From Bernardetiaceae bacterium (GTDB lineage Bacteria; Bacteroidota; Bacteroidia; Cytophagales; Thermoflexibacteraceae), in the NCBI GenBank assembly GCA_025454895.1, contig JALONO010000001.1:1-42864 (forward strand): a DNA stretch of 42,864 nucleotides. Direction: 5' to 3'. This document shows, one piece after another, positions 1-9,083 of this stretch. A program made the position numbers and the translations under genes. Every line of letters begins with the position of its first letter. The stretch's first letter is position 1. The notes under the pieces are model-generated. The model saw only the letters and a program-made list of their open reading frames with translations. It did no database searches and was not told the DNA's origin.

Positions 1-638
1 GGCTTGTTCTCCATCACGTCTTTGATGTTAACGCGCTGGTTGTCTTTGTAGGCCACGATCCAAGCGTCTTTAACGCCCAGCTTGCGCATGTATTTTTTGA
101 ATTCGTCGGCTTCCCAGTAATCGCGGAAATGGCCCAGGGTGTACTTGTACGACCCGTCGCTGTCTTGCTCTACCGAGAAATTTTTGTTGTTGTCTTTAAA
201 CTTGGAGATATCCAGTTTGCTGTAAACGCCCACCTGTACGCGGAACCACGTGCCTTGGGCAAACTCGGCACTGTGGCCACCGGCTTGGATCTCGCCGCGC
301 TCAGAGTTTACCTGGGCCGGGGCCGGGCCAACCTTAAGCGAGTCGAGCTCTTTGCGCAGGGCATCAATTTCGGCATCTTTGTCGGCCACTACTTTGCCCA
401 TGTTGGTCAGTTGGCGTTTCAGGCCCTCGTTTTCACCCACCAGCTCGGCGCGCTGGTTCATCATATCTTTAAATTCGAGGGGCTTAGTCGCCTTCATTTT
501 TTGTTTCCACTTTTTGGCCTCCTCTTTCTCCTTACGTTCTTTGTCTTTGCCAGAGGCTTTTTGGGCCTGGGTGGTGGTTACCGCCGCCAGCATGAGCGCG
601 CACAGCACCAGGGAAAAAATTGTTGTTGAGTACTTCAT
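1..638 (-). CDS. Secreted SPOR-like domain protein (3' end outside window)
   Basis: Translating the minus strand from the ATG at 638 gives an open frame to the window edge, so the C-terminus is missing. Residues 1-26 form a signal peptide (MKYSTTIF... ending near TTTQAQ). A Lys/Glu-rich charged stretch follows, then a likely coiled coil at about residues 55-100 (EGLKRQLTNMGK, DAEIDALRKELDSLK). From about residue 120 a segment with the beta-alpha-beta look of a SPOR domain begins (RVQVGVYSKLD, YTLGHFRDYWEADEFKKYM, DAWIVAYKDNQRV). SPOR domains bind denuded peptidoglycan glycan strands, so a cell-envelope role is inferred. Similar Cytophagales proteins are sometimes labelled 'ezrin/radixin/moesin family'; that name probably reflects only the coiled coil. 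It diverges from the porin gene at 1022. Confidence 0.75.
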   Translation of the reverse strand, partial: MKYSTTIFSLVLCALMLAAVTTTQAQKASGKDKERKEKEEAKKWKQKMKATKPLEFKDMMNQRAELVGENEGLKRQLTNMGKVVADKDAEIDALRKELDSLKVGPAPAQVNSERGEIQAGGHSAEFAQGTWFRVQVGVYSKLDISKFKDNNKNFSVEQDSDGSYKYTLGHFRDYWEADEFKKYMRKLGVKDAWIVAYKDNQRVNIKDVMENK

Positions 639-1021
639 ACAATAGGTGTGTTTAATTTCTTGAATGATCGCCTTAGGGTAAACCGCCCAATTCCAAACAA
701 TTAGGTACAGCAAACGAAGTATAGCACATATCAGACCAAAAAATTGGGCCACGTAGCTAGGGCCAAAAATTTGTGGTTGCGTGCTCGCCAGGCCCACCCC
801 GGCCCGAAGCCTAAAATTCCTTAACGGGCCAACCAGCCTCGTTTTTTTGCGTTAATAATGTTAAAACGGAATTTGCGGCCCAATCTTGCGCTGGGCTGGC
901 CCCGGATGAGGCAAGGGGGTAAATATCACCTTATTAACCTTTTGGCACGTCTAATTGGCTTCTCCGTTTCAAATCAATCGTTTTTGTTTGTCCAAATTTT
1001 AAAACTGTCAACACATATAAT
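639..1021. other. Divergent intergenic region
   Basis: This 383-bp gap separates two divergently transcribed secreted-protein genes and must hold both promoters. I found no exact TAnnTTTG box on either strand. The last 60 bases before 1022 are clearly AT-rich. A 64-codon frame at 858-1052 overlaps the porin start and does not look coding. Confidence 0.4.
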
Positions 1022-2635
1022 ATGCAAAAGTCAGTTTGGCTCATTTGCTTGATCTTGGCGGCAGCGGCCAGCCCGGCGGCGGCCCAAAACGCCACCGTGG
1101 TGCCCGGAGCTTTAGGTTATTATAACGACGCGCTCCGGTTTTCGCAAACTCGGTTTGGCGGCACGGCCCGGGTGCAGGGGCTGGCCGGGGCCAACGTGGC
1201 CCTGGGGGCCGATGTATCGTCGGCGTACCTGAACCCGGCCGGCCTGGGGCTGATGCGCCGCTCCGAAGCCAGTGCCACCGTGGGCGTGCTGAGTGCCAAC
1301 ACCAACAGCACCTTGTTTGGCAACAGCGTGGGCAGTGGCAACACCGGGCTGGGCGTTACCCAGTTTGGGGTGGTGTTTGCCAACGACCGGGGCGGCGATG
1401 GGTTGTTCCGAGGCGGGGCCTTCGCCATTTCAATGGTGCGCAGCAACGATTTCCGGGACGACATCAACTACAGCGGGCTGAACAACACCAGTTCCATCAT
1501 CGATAACATGCAGGAGCGTACCGACGGGGTGCTGCCCTGGGACGACGCCATTGACGAACAGCGCAACGGCATTTTCACCATCGAGGGCCTGGGGCTGGGC
1601 ACGTTTTTGATCACCCCTGATTTTCAGGACAATACTACCCGCAATTCCTACAACTCGTTTATCCCCCCGGCCAATGCCGCCCCGGCCATCCAAGCTGAGC
1701 GGATTACCCGTAGCGGCAACCAAAGCCAATGGAACGCCTCTTATGGGGCCAATCTCAGCGATAAATTGTACGTGGGCCTGGGCGTGGGCTTAGCCTCGCT
1801 GCGTTACAGCCAAACCCGTGAGTACTCCGAAACGGTGCAAAACAGCCAAAATGGAGCCCCCGGCGGTGGCCGCTGGCCCATGGACAACCTGGCCCTGCGC
1901 GAAACCTACCAGCAAGAGGGCCAGGGCTTTAACGCCACCTTGGGCCTCATTTACCGCCCAGTGGATGCTTTGCGGGTGGGCCTAAGTTTTACCACCCCCA
2001 CCACTTACCGCATCTCGGATAGCTACCTGGCTACGCTGGGGGTGCAGTACAACAACATCCGGGTTACCGTGCCCGACTACCGGTCCAGCGAGGTGCGCCT
2101 GGTTACCACCGTGCTCAACCAAGTGAATGCCCGTACCATCAACCTCGATAACCGCTACCGCATGACCACCCCCATGCGCCTTAACGCCGGTTTTTCGCTG
2201 GTGGTGGGCAAAAAGGGCTTCATCACGGGCGGGGCCGAATACGTCAACTACAGCCAGGCCAATTTCTCGCGCCCCGAGCCGGTGTTTAACCTCGAGCGCG
2301 ACAACCAAACCATTGACCGGATTTTCAGGGGCGTGCTCAACCTGCAACTAGGTGGCGAGGTGCGGCTCAAAGATTTTAGGGTGCGCGGTGGCTATGCCCT
2401 CTACCCCAACCCCGTGCGCGACAACGCCATCGCCTACTCCAGCCGCTCGTTTATTACAGGGGGCCTAGGCTGGCGCAAGGCTGGGTACTTTATCGATGCC
2501 GCCGTGGTTTACAACGGCTTCACCAGCAACTACAACCCTTATACGCTCACCCGCCAACTGGCATCTGCCACCCCCAATGTGAGCATCAACAATAACCGGA
2601 TCATGCTCAGCCTCGGCGGCGGGCTGTTTTTCTAA
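1022..2635 (+). CDS. Outer-membrane beta-barrel protein, OmpP1/FadL/TodX-like
   Basis: A 537-residue protein with a signal peptide (residues 1-21, ending SPAAAQ). The mature N-terminus has the family hallmark: GGTARVQGLAGANVALGADV, then SSAYLNPAGLGLM. The rest is alternating amphipathic strand sequence (GLGVGLASLRYSQ, LRVGLSFTTPTTYRIS, FITGGAEYVNYSQANF) and it ends with an aromatic residue (LGGGLFF), as expected for a BamA-inserted barrel. FadL-type porins move hydrophobic compounds across the outer membrane; the substrate cannot be told from sequence. The ATG at 1022 gives an intact signal peptide. It stands alone and is followed closely by a terminator hairpin. Confidence 0.8.
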   Translation: MQKSVWLICLILAAAASPAAAQNATVVPGALGYYNDALRFSQTRFGGTARVQGLAGANVALGADVSSAYLNPAGLGLMRRSEASATVGVLSANTNSTLFGNSVGSGNTGLGVTQFGVVFANDRGGDGLFRGGAFAISMVRSNDFRDDINYSGLNNTSSIIDNMQERTDGVLPWDDAIDEQRNGIFTIEGLGLGTFLITPDFQDNTTRNSYNSFIPPANAAPAIQAERITRSGNQSQWNASYGANLSDKLYVGLGVGLASLRYSQTREYSETVQNSQNGAPGGGRWPMDNLALRETYQQEGQGFNATLGLIYRPVDALRVGLSFTTPTTYRISDSYLATLGVQYNNIRVTVPDYRSSEVRLVTTVLNQVNARTINLDNRYRMTTPMRLNAGFSLVVGKKGFITGGAEYVNYSQANFSRPEPVFNLERDNQTIDRIFRGVLNLQLGGEVRLKDFRVRGGYALYPNPVRDNAIAYSSRSFITGGLGWRKAGYFIDAAVVYNGFTSNYNPYTLTRQLASATPNVSINNNRIMLSLGGGLFF

Positions 2636-2657
2636 AATTATTTCCACCACTGGTTGT

Positions 2658-2680
2658 AAAGGGGGCGATCTGCCCCTTTT
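2658..2680 (+). terminator. Rho-independent terminator after the porin gene
   Basis: AAAGGGG and CCCCTTT form a 7-bp stem around an 8-nt loop, followed by a T-run, 22 bp after the stop codon at 2635. Confidence 0.75.
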
Positions 2681-2777
2681 TATTTGCTCCGGGCCTCACG
2701 TTCCTGCGTTTTTATGGGGAAAAATGGCCCGCCAAGCCCACCTCTCGCTTTTCCCGGGGAAATCCTTCCCTTTTTGG

Positions 2778-2795
2778 GGGATCGGGATCGGGATC
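2778..2795. repeat. (GGGATC)3 microsatellite
   Basis: Three perfect tandem copies of GGGATC lie in the gap upstream of surE. No function is apparent; copy number could vary between strains. Confidence 0.6.
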
Positions 2796-2880
2796 GGTCG
2801 GGTTTCCTAGGTTACGGCGGGCCGCCCCGCCCCAAAGGCAAACTTCACCTTTCGGCAATCCCACTCGCGGGTTTTTGGCC

Positions 2881-2888
2881 TAGCTTTG
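2881..2888 (+). promoter_or_regulatory. -7 box TAGCTTTG upstream of surE
   Basis: An exact match to the Bacteroidota -7 consensus TAnnTTTG, 19 bp before the surE ATG. No clear TTG is placed at -33, so this is a half-supported promoter. Confidence 0.4.
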
Positions 2889-2907
2889 GGGCTAAACCCA
2901 ACTTTTC

Positions 2908-3741
2908 ATGGCCACCAAAAAGCCCCTTATCCTAGTCTCAAACGACGACGGCATCACCGCCAAGGGCATCCGCACCTTGGTGCAAATCATGCGCGAAATT
3001 GGCGAGGTGGTAGTGGTAGCCCCCAACAGCCCGCAGTCGGGCATGGGGCACGCCATCACCATCCACTCCCCGCTCAAAATTTACGCCTCCGATGTGTTCG
3101 AGGGGCAGGAGGGGGTAATCGCCTACGAAAGCTCCGGCACCCCCGCCGACTGCGTGAAACTGGCCAAATACTACGTGCTCAAAAACCGCGTGCCCGACCT
3201 GGTGGTAAGCGGCATCAACCACGGCAGCAACACCTCGGTGAGCATCCTGTACTCGGGCACCATGTCGGCGGCGATGGAAGCCGCCATCGAGGGCATGCCC
3301 GCCATTGGCTTCTCGCTGTGCGACTACGGCAAGGACAGCGACTTTTCGCACACCGTGCCCTACGTGCGCGACATTTGCCAGCAAGTGCTCAAATCGGGTT
3401 TGCCCAAGGGCACGGCCCTGAACGTGAACCTGCCCGCCCGCCGCGAGCAGCCGCTCCGGGGCATCAAAATTTGCCGCCAGGCCAAGGCCACTTGGAAAGA
3501 AGAGTTCGACGAGCGGGTGGATCCCTACGGCCGCAAGTACCTGTGGCTGTCGGGTAGTTTCCACAACCCCGACAAGGGCGAAGACACCGACGAGTGGGCC
3601 ATCGCGAACAACTACATATCGGTGGTGCCCTGCTTGTTCGACCTCACGGCCCACCATGCCATCTCGATTTTAAACGACGACTGGGCCATTTTGCACAAGC
3701 CCAGTGGTGAGGTGAACCTGGATCATCAGGACAATTTTTAA
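2908..3741 (+). CDS. surE: 5'/3'-nucleotidase SurE
   Basis: A 277-residue stationary-phase survival nucleotidase that removes the phosphate from 5'- and 3'-nucleoside monophosphates using a divalent metal. The family signatures are present: the metal-binding SNDDG at residues 11-15, PNSPQSGMGHAIT near 40, GTPADCVK near 78, SGINHGSN near 96 (the other metal ligand) and YSGTMSAAMEA near 112. Length and order are normal for the family, and the protein is cytoplasmic with no signal peptide. The ATG at 2908 puts the first beta-strand (KPLILVSNDDG) at the expected distance from the N-terminus. It is monocistronic, with a strong shared terminator downstream at 3906-3953. Confidence 0.95.
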   Translation: MATKKPLILVSNDDGITAKGIRTLVQIMREIGEVVVVAPNSPQSGMGHAITIHSPLKIYASDVFEGQEGVIAYESSGTPADCVKLAKYYVLKNRVPDLVVSGINHGSNTSVSILYSGTMSAAMEAAIEGMPAIGFSLCDYGKDSDFSHTVPYVRDICQQVLKSGLPKGTALNVNLPARREQPLRGIKICRQAKATWKEEFDERVDPYGRKYLWLSGSFHNPDKGEDTDEWAIANNYISVVPCLFDLTAHHAISILNDDWAILHKPSGEVNLDHQDNF

Positions 3742-3905
3742 GCTGAGCCTTGCAAAAGTTGCTCTTGCGCGCGGGCAAGTCTGTAGTACTAATGCTAGAA
3801 TGATTTAGTGATTGTTTTCCTTGTTTATCAGTCATTTACAGCATCAGCAAACCCAAAATTCTTATTTGATTTTGGCAGAAGGCTTACTTGCCGATTGGTT
3901 TAAAA

Positions 3906-3953
3906 AAACAAAAACCGGCACGTCCGTTTTCAGGGACGTGCCGGTTTTTGTTT
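3906..3953. terminator. Bidirectional terminator between surE and the Ig-repeat gene
   Basis: A perfect 20-bp inverted repeat (3906-3925 with 3934-3953) with an 8-nt loop. The stem core is CCGGCACGTCC, flanked by A-rich and T-rich arms, so it gives a U-tract on both strands. It sits between two converging genes (stops at 3741 and 3969). Confidence 0.9.
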
Positions 3954-3968
3954 ATAGACCCAAGCGGT

Positions 3969-6900
3969 TTATTTGCCCGCCGGGCCAGTGCTCAAGTTAT
4001 CGTAGGCCAAGGTAATGTCGCGGTAAATGGGGGCGCACTCGTTGCCGCAGGTGTCTTTGAATTTGACATACACCCGTTTCATCCCGGGGCCGTCGCGCAA
4101 GATCCAGCGTTTGCCCGCGTTGTAGGGCTCCCACACGCCGTCTTCAAACTTGGGCGAGTTGGATACCATCATGAACGCGGCGTTGCGGGAGTTCATGCTC
4201 AACAGCACGTTGGTGTCTTTGGTAAGCGTGGCCCCTTGGTCGATCTTTAAAATGCCGGGCACGGGCGCATCGGTATCCAGTACGATCTTGGCGTTCTCGG
4301 GCTTGGTTTCGTTGCCCGCCTCGTCGCGGAACTTCACGAACACGGTCTTTTCGCCATCGCGGGGCGACAACGCCCATTCCTTGTTGCGCTTATACGGTTC
4401 CCAAGAGGTTCCGTTAAAGTAAGACGAGTTGCTCAGCATCATCTCAGTGGCCCCCGAGGCGGCAATGTCGAGATTGACCCGGTTGTTGGCCGCGTTGGTG
4501 CAAGTTTCGTTGTTGTTGATGGTGAGCCGCAGGTCAAAGGGTTGCTGGCGGTCTAGCAGGATGGAGGCCATCACGGGCTGGGTTTCGTTGCCCGCCTGGT
4601 CGCGGAACTTGGCGTACACTTGCTTCTCTCCATCTTCCCCGTCGAGGCGCCAGTTGAAGTAATAGTACTCAAACTTTTGCCAAACGGCATTTTTAAAGTC
4701 CTTGCTATTACTGATCATCATCTCGTTACCGCCTTGCACGTTCAGTTTAAGGGCCACCAACTTGCTAATGTGGGTGGCGTACTTAGCCCCGTTGTTGATC
4801 TTGATCTCGCCACCTTTGGGCGCGTTGGTGTCCAGGCCGATCCGGTCGGAGGCCACCATCGACACGTTTTTCACTTTGTCGCGGAACTTGGCGAACACCA
4901 TTTTGATCCCATCTTCACCCACCAAGGCCCAGTCTTTTTTGGTGGCGTAAGGCTCCCAATTGGCCCCCCGGAAGTCGAAGTAATTCGACACCATCATTTC
5001 CACTGCGTCTTGGGCGAACAGCTCCAACTGCACGTTCTGGATTTTAGCGATCTGGTTATCGGACAGAATTTTTACCGTACCTTTTTTAGGCGGAGTGCGG
5101 TCCATTTTGATCTGGTCGCTGTAAACGGCGGTTTCGTTGCCGGCTTCGTCCACAAACTTGATGTACACGGTTTTATCGCCGTCGTTGCCGATCAACGCCC
5201 AGGAGATGTTGGCATCGGTGTAGCCGCGCCACCGCTCGCCCGCAAAATCGGGCAGGTTGGAGATCATCATTTTCACCGCGTTTTTGGCGCGCACTTGCAG
5301 GGTTACCACTTTGTCAGGGTCACTGGTGATCTCCTCGCCTTTGTCGATTTCAATCGAGCACTCGTAAGGCGGCTTACGGTCCAAAATGATGTTGTCAGCC
5401 ACGATTTCCGACGGGTTGTTGGCATCGTCGGTAAACTGGGCGGCCACGCCCTTGAGGCCGTCGTCGCCAGCGAGTTGCCACTTTTTAGACGGCACAAAAG
5501 GTTCCCACTTGGCACTCTCAAGCTCGCTGGCACTGTGGGCAACTTTCATTTTGGTGGCCCCCCGGGCTTTTAGCTCTAGTTCCACCCATTTTTCTTTGTC
5601 GATGGTAAACTCCCGGTTGCGGTCGATCACCACGTGGCAGTCCACCGGGCCGTTGCGGTCCAGGTTGATCCGCACGCTGGCCATGTCAGAGATGTTGCCG
5701 GCCTTGTCGCGGAATTTGACGAAGATGCCCTTGGCCCCGTCTTCGCCGGAACCACCGAGCTTCCACCCTTTGATCTGCGTTTTGTAAACCTCCCAACGGG
5801 CGTTGTGGAAACTGCTGGCGTTGCTCACCATCATGTACTCGGCCCCTTCGGCCGAAATGCGCAGGTCCACCGTGGCACTGGTATCGTTGGTTACTTTGTT
5901 TTTATCACCCACGATTTCGACAAAGGGCTTGCGTGGCGGGGTGCGGTCCAGGGTAATCTGGGCCATGGTAATGTCCGACTCGTTGCCCGCCCGGTCGCGG
6001 AACTCGACATAAATATACTTCATGCCGTCGCCATCGGGGATGCCCCAACTTGGCAAGGCGTTTACAAACGGGCGCCACACGGCCCCTTTGAAGGTGCTAT
6101 CGTTGCTCACCCGGTACTCGTAGGCTTCCAAGGCCGACAAACGCAGGGTTACACTGGTCTCTTTCGTAAACTTGTTACCGCCGTTTACCACCACTTTAGG
6201 CAGTTGGGGCGGCTGGGTGTCTAACTTAATGGCATCCACGGCCACGCTGGAGGTATTGGCCACCTCATCCCGGAAACGCACCGACACGGTTTTTTCCCCG
6301 TCGCCCAGCTCAAGCGTGTGCTTGAACGACGGTTGGAAAGGCACCCACTCGTTACGGCCCCGGATAAACATTTCGGTGGCCCCTTCGGCACTGAGGGTCA
6401 GGGTTACGTCCTGCTTGTTGGTAAATTCCTCGCCGCCGTTGATGATGATGCGGGGGTTGATGGGCGGCTGGCTATCCAAGATAAACTCGGCATTAACCGT
6501 AGCTGACACGTTGCCTGCCGCATCTTTATAGCGCACAAAAACGGTTTTTACCCCGTCTAAGCCACTGAGTTGGAACGGTTTGGCGGGCGCATAGGGTTGC
6601 CAGGCGGCTCCGGCAAAATCGTTGCGGGCACTAATTTGCATAAAGGCCGCATCGGTGGCCTCGAGCGAGAGGCGCACCATCCGGTTTTTGGGATTGCCTG
6701 ATTTAACGCCGTCGTTAATGACCACGCTACAGTCGGTGGGCGGGGTGCGATCCAGCTCCACGTTGGTCTCGTACACCTCCGACACCTCGTTGTTGGCATC
6801 CTTGAATTTCACGTAAATGTTTTTGAGGCCATCTTCCGGGGTGAGACGCCAGTTGTAGGAAGGCTCAAAGGGCAGCCAGCGGGCATTGATAAAACTACCG

Positions 6901-7076
6901 TTGTTGCTGATCATCATTTGGGTGGCCCCTTTGCCGTATAGCTCCAGCATAACGCGGCCCTCCGGGTTATTGGTGAGGTTGGAACCGCCACGCACCCGCA
7001 CCGCCCCGTCAATTTGGGCCAAGGCCCCCAACGGAACTAGCCAAGCGAACAGTATGATTGTAGCATATTTAGCCAT
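3969..7076 (-). CDS. Secreted protein of eleven tandem Ig-like repeats
   Basis: A 1035-residue protein: signal peptide 1-21 (MAKYATIILF...GALAQ), then essentially nothing but eleven degenerate repeats of about 80-95 residues. Each unit carries MMISN-x-x-x-F-x-x-A-x-WEPY, then W-x-L-x-GEDG-x-KxVYVKFRD-x-AGN-x-S, and ends in LDRTPP before the next one. The third copy is shortened (MFIRGRNEWVPF). This is the beta-sandwich 'KFRDAAGN' type of Ig-like repeat found in bacterial surface proteins. There is no enzyme domain, membrane anchor or recognisable T9SS C-terminal domain; it ends NLSTGPAGK. Longer readings of this frame start upstream, but the ATG at 7076 gives a clean signal peptide. A structural, adhesive or matrix role is inferred only. 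Confidence 0.8.
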   Translation of the reverse strand: MAKYATIILFAWLVPLGALAQIDGAVRVRGGSNLTNNPEGRVMLELYGKGATQMMISNNGSFINARWLPFEPSYNWRLTPEDGLKNIYVKFKDANNEVSEVYETNVELDRTPPTDCSVVINDGVKSGNPKNRMVRLSLEATDAAFMQISARNDFAGAAWQPYAPAKPFQLSGLDGVKTVFVRYKDAAGNVSATVNAEFILDSQPPINPRIIINGGEEFTNKQDVTLTLSAEGATEMFIRGRNEWVPFQPSFKHTLELGDGEKTVSVRFRDEVANTSSVAVDAIKLDTQPPQLPKVVVNGGNKFTKETSVTLRLSALEAYEYRVSNDSTFKGAVWRPFVNALPSWGIPDGDGMKYIYVEFRDRAGNESDITMAQITLDRTPPRKPFVEIVGDKNKVTNDTSATVDLRISAEGAEYMMVSNASSFHNARWEVYKTQIKGWKLGGSGEDGAKGIFVKFRDKAGNISDMASVRINLDRNGPVDCHVVIDRNREFTIDKEKWVELELKARGATKMKVAHSASELESAKWEPFVPSKKWQLAGDDGLKGVAAQFTDDANNPSEIVADNIILDRKPPYECSIEIDKGEEITSDPDKVVTLQVRAKNAVKMMISNLPDFAGERWRGYTDANISWALIGNDGDKTVYIKFVDEAGNETAVYSDQIKMDRTPPKKGTVKILSDNQIAKIQNVQLELFAQDAVEMMVSNYFDFRGANWEPYATKKDWALVGEDGIKMVFAKFRDKVKNVSMVASDRIGLDTNAPKGGEIKINNGAKYATHISKLVALKLNVQGGNEMMISNSKDFKNAVWQKFEYYYFNWRLDGEDGEKQVYAKFRDQAGNETQPVMASILLDRQQPFDLRLTINNNETCTNAANNRVNLDIAASGATEMMLSNSSYFNGTSWEPYKRNKEWALSPRDGEKTVFVKFRDEAGNETKPENAKIVLDTDAPVPGILKIDQGATLTKDTNVLLSMNSRNAAFMMVSNSPKFEDGVWEPYNAGKRWILRDGPGMKRVYVKFKDTCGNECAPIYRDITLAYDNLSTGPAGK

Positions 7077-7138
7077 AACGTTTGTAAACGAAAGATGTAA
7101 CCGACTTGCTGTAAACCTTTTCCCGGACATGGCCCGGG

Positions 7139-7192
7139 GGCGGCAGGGTAACGCCGCCAGCTTGCCCACGGCGGCTAAACCGTGGGTTTTTG
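7139..7192 (+). promoter_or_regulatory. Two consecutive hairpins in a 240-bp intergenic region
   Basis: GGCGGC (7139-7144) pairs with GCCGCC (7153-7158). CCCACGG (7165-7171) then pairs with CCGTGGG (7180-7186), followed by TTTTTGTTTG. The second hairpin has the form of an intrinsic terminator for plus-strand transcription, yet both flanking genes run on the minus strand. It could stop antisense transcripts, or act as a minus-strand leader structure of the Ig-repeat gene. Confidence 0.45.
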
Positions 7193-7316
7193 TTTGTACT
7201 GCAAACCCCGCGCCAACAATGCACAAGCGCAAAGTGGCCGCTGGGCCAGCGAGAAACAAGGTAGGTAAGGGGCAAGTAAACTCGAAAAACAAGCGGGCCA
7301 AATGGGCCAACGGATT

Positions 7317-9023
7317 TTAGACGCGGGCCGGGCGGCGGTTCAGTGCCAACTGGAAAAGGCTCGCAAATATTACCACCGAAGCGCAGCCAACCAGGGTAAG
7401 CCAGAGGTACGACACGATGTCGTATTTCCAAAAGACAATCACCACCACTTCGGCCAGTAACGCAGCCGCAAAAACCGCGTTTGCTTTCACACTTTTTACG
7501 TAAAAAGCTACTATAAATATGCCTAAAATGGTTCCATAAAACAAGGAACCAAGTATGTTTACCGCCTCGATCAAGTTGTTGCTGAGCGAATTGGCAAATT
7601 CGGCCAACAATATTGCGTACACTCCCCAGCCTGCGGTTACCCACTTAGAGGCGGCTAAATAATGCGCCTCGCTGGCTTGGGGCTTCATCGTCCGCTTGTA
7701 CACGTCGATTACCGTGGTAGAAGTGAGCGCGTTAAGCTCGGACGAACTGGCCGAAATGGACGCGCCGCAAATTACGGCAATGAGTAAGCCAATTAAACCG
7801 TGTGGTAAATAATTGATTACAAATGTAAGAAAAATGTAGTTTGTGTCGCTGGCCTTGCCCCGGTTATCGGCTTGGTTCTGTTGGTGGATGATGGCCACGG
7901 CCCGCTCGCGCACCTGGGTGGCGGCCGTATCGGCCTGGCGCAGGGCGGCCCCGGCTTGGGCCACCTGGGCTTGGTTGGGCTGTTGGAGGGCGGTGGCCAG
8001 GTCCAGGGCGCGCTGTTTACGCACTTCCACCGCCTGCGCATATTCGGCCTCTAATTGGGCAAACGCCGGGGCATGGGGGCTTTGCTTGATTTTTTCTACT
8101 TCTACCTGGTTAAAAAAAATGGGCGGGGCCTGAAAAAGGAAAAAAACGAACAAAATGGCCCCGATGAACAAAATGCCAAACTGCATGGGGATTTTGAAAA
8201 AGCCGTTGAACATCAGCCCCAAGCGGCTCTCGGCCACCGAACGGCCCGCCAGGTAGCGCTGCACCTGCGACTGATCGGTGCCAAAGTACGACAGCATGAG
8301 GAAAAAGCCCCCCAGTAGCCCCGACCACAGGTTGTACCGGTCGGTGAGGTCAAAATGGAAACTGAGGGCGTTGGTTTTGCCCATTTGCCCGGCAATGGCC
8401 ACGGCCTGGCCCGCGCTCACGTTGGCCGGCAGGTTGTGGAACAGCAGGTAGGCGGCCAACCCCAACCCCACCAACATCACCACCATTTGCTGCTTTTGGG
8501 CAAAACTCACCGAGGCCGAGCCGCCAAATATGGTGCGGGCGATCACAAAGCCGCCCAGCAACAGGTTGGTACTGGAAACCTCCCAACCCAAAATGGCCGA
8601 GAGCACTAGCGAGGGCGCAAAAATGGTGAGGCCCGCCGCCAAGCCGCGCTGGATCAAAAAAAGCCCCGCCGTTAACCCGCGAGTTTTCAGGTCGAACCGC
8701 TGCTCCAAAAACTCGTAGGCGGTGTACACGTGCAACCGCTGGTAAATGGGCACAAACGTGGCCGAGATGACCACCATCGCCAACGGCAACCCAAAGTAGA
8801 ACTGGACAAACCGCATCCCGTCGGTGAAGGCTTGGCCCGGGGTGCTCAGGAACGTGATAGCACTGGCCTGGGTGGCCATTACCGACAAGCCCACCGTGGC
8901 CCAATTCATTTTTTTGGCCAGCAGGTAATCGCGGGTGTCGCGGCTCCCGCGCGATTTCCAAATGCCGTAGGCCGTTATGCCTCCCAGGGTACCCAGCAGC
9001 ACCACCCAGTCGATCAGTTCCAT
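7317..9023 (-). CDS. Sodium:solute symporter (SSS/SLC5 family)
   Basis: A 568-residue polytopic membrane protein of the SSS family, which couples Na+ entry to uptake of sugars, organic acids, vitamins or similar solutes. Visible traits are MELIDWVVLLGTLGGITAYGIW as the first helix, then SRDTRDYLLAKKMNWATVGLSVMATQASAITFLSTPG, the region that forms the substrate/Na+ site in this family, and the SSELNALTSTTVIDVYKR segment of a late core helix. About 13 membrane segments are expected. An unusual hydrophilic, Ala/Gln-rich insertion of roughly 90 residues (about 310-400, EAEYAQAVEVRKQRALD...) sits between two core helices. The substrate cannot be assigned. The start at 9023 puts the first TM at the extreme N-terminus. 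Confidence 0.85.
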   Translation of the reverse strand: MELIDWVVLLGTLGGITAYGIWKSRGSRDTRDYLLAKKMNWATVGLSVMATQASAITFLSTPGQAFTDGMRFVQFYFGLPLAMVVISATFVPIYQRLHVYTAYEFLEQRFDLKTRGLTAGLFLIQRGLAAGLTIFAPSLVLSAILGWEVSSTNLLLGGFVIARTIFGGSASVSFAQKQQMVVMLVGLGLAAYLLFHNLPANVSAGQAVAIAGQMGKTNALSFHFDLTDRYNLWSGLLGGFFLMLSYFGTDQSQVQRYLAGRSVAESRLGLMFNGFFKIPMQFGILFIGAILFVFFLFQAPPIFFNQVEVEKIKQSPHAPAFAQLEAEYAQAVEVRKQRALDLATALQQPNQAQVAQAGAALRQADTAATQVRERAVAIIHQQNQADNRGKASDTNYIFLTFVINYLPHGLIGLLIAVICGASISASSSELNALTSTTVIDVYKRTMKPQASEAHYLAASKWVTAGWGVYAILLAEFANSLSNNLIEAVNILGSLFYGTILGIFIVAFYVKSVKANAVFAAALLAEVVVIVFWKYDIVSYLWLTLVGCASVVIFASLFQLALNRRPARV

Positions 9024-9083
9024 GTAAATGGGTTAAGTTATTGGTTAGGCAGAAGTTGTACCCTACTGGGCTAAAATTAAAAC

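Noticed and set aside
129-629. 166-aa plus-strand ORF at the left edge
   Set aside because: Antisense to the SPOR-like gene, which has signal peptide, coiled coil and domain.
858-1052. 64-aa ORF upstream of the porin
   Set aside because: It overlaps the porin start, lacks domain or signal features and sits in promoter-like DNA.
2684-2935. 83-aa ORF before surE
   Set aside because: Low-complexity Pro/Arg product that overlaps the surE start and its -7 box.
4620-5573. 317-aa plus-strand ORF
   Set aside because: Antisense reading of the Ig-like repeats; its own repeats mirror them.
3969-7076. Regular repeats considered as a CRISPR or satellite array
   Set aside because: The period is about 270 bp, the frame stays open and similarity is at protein level; there are no identical short repeats with unique spacers.
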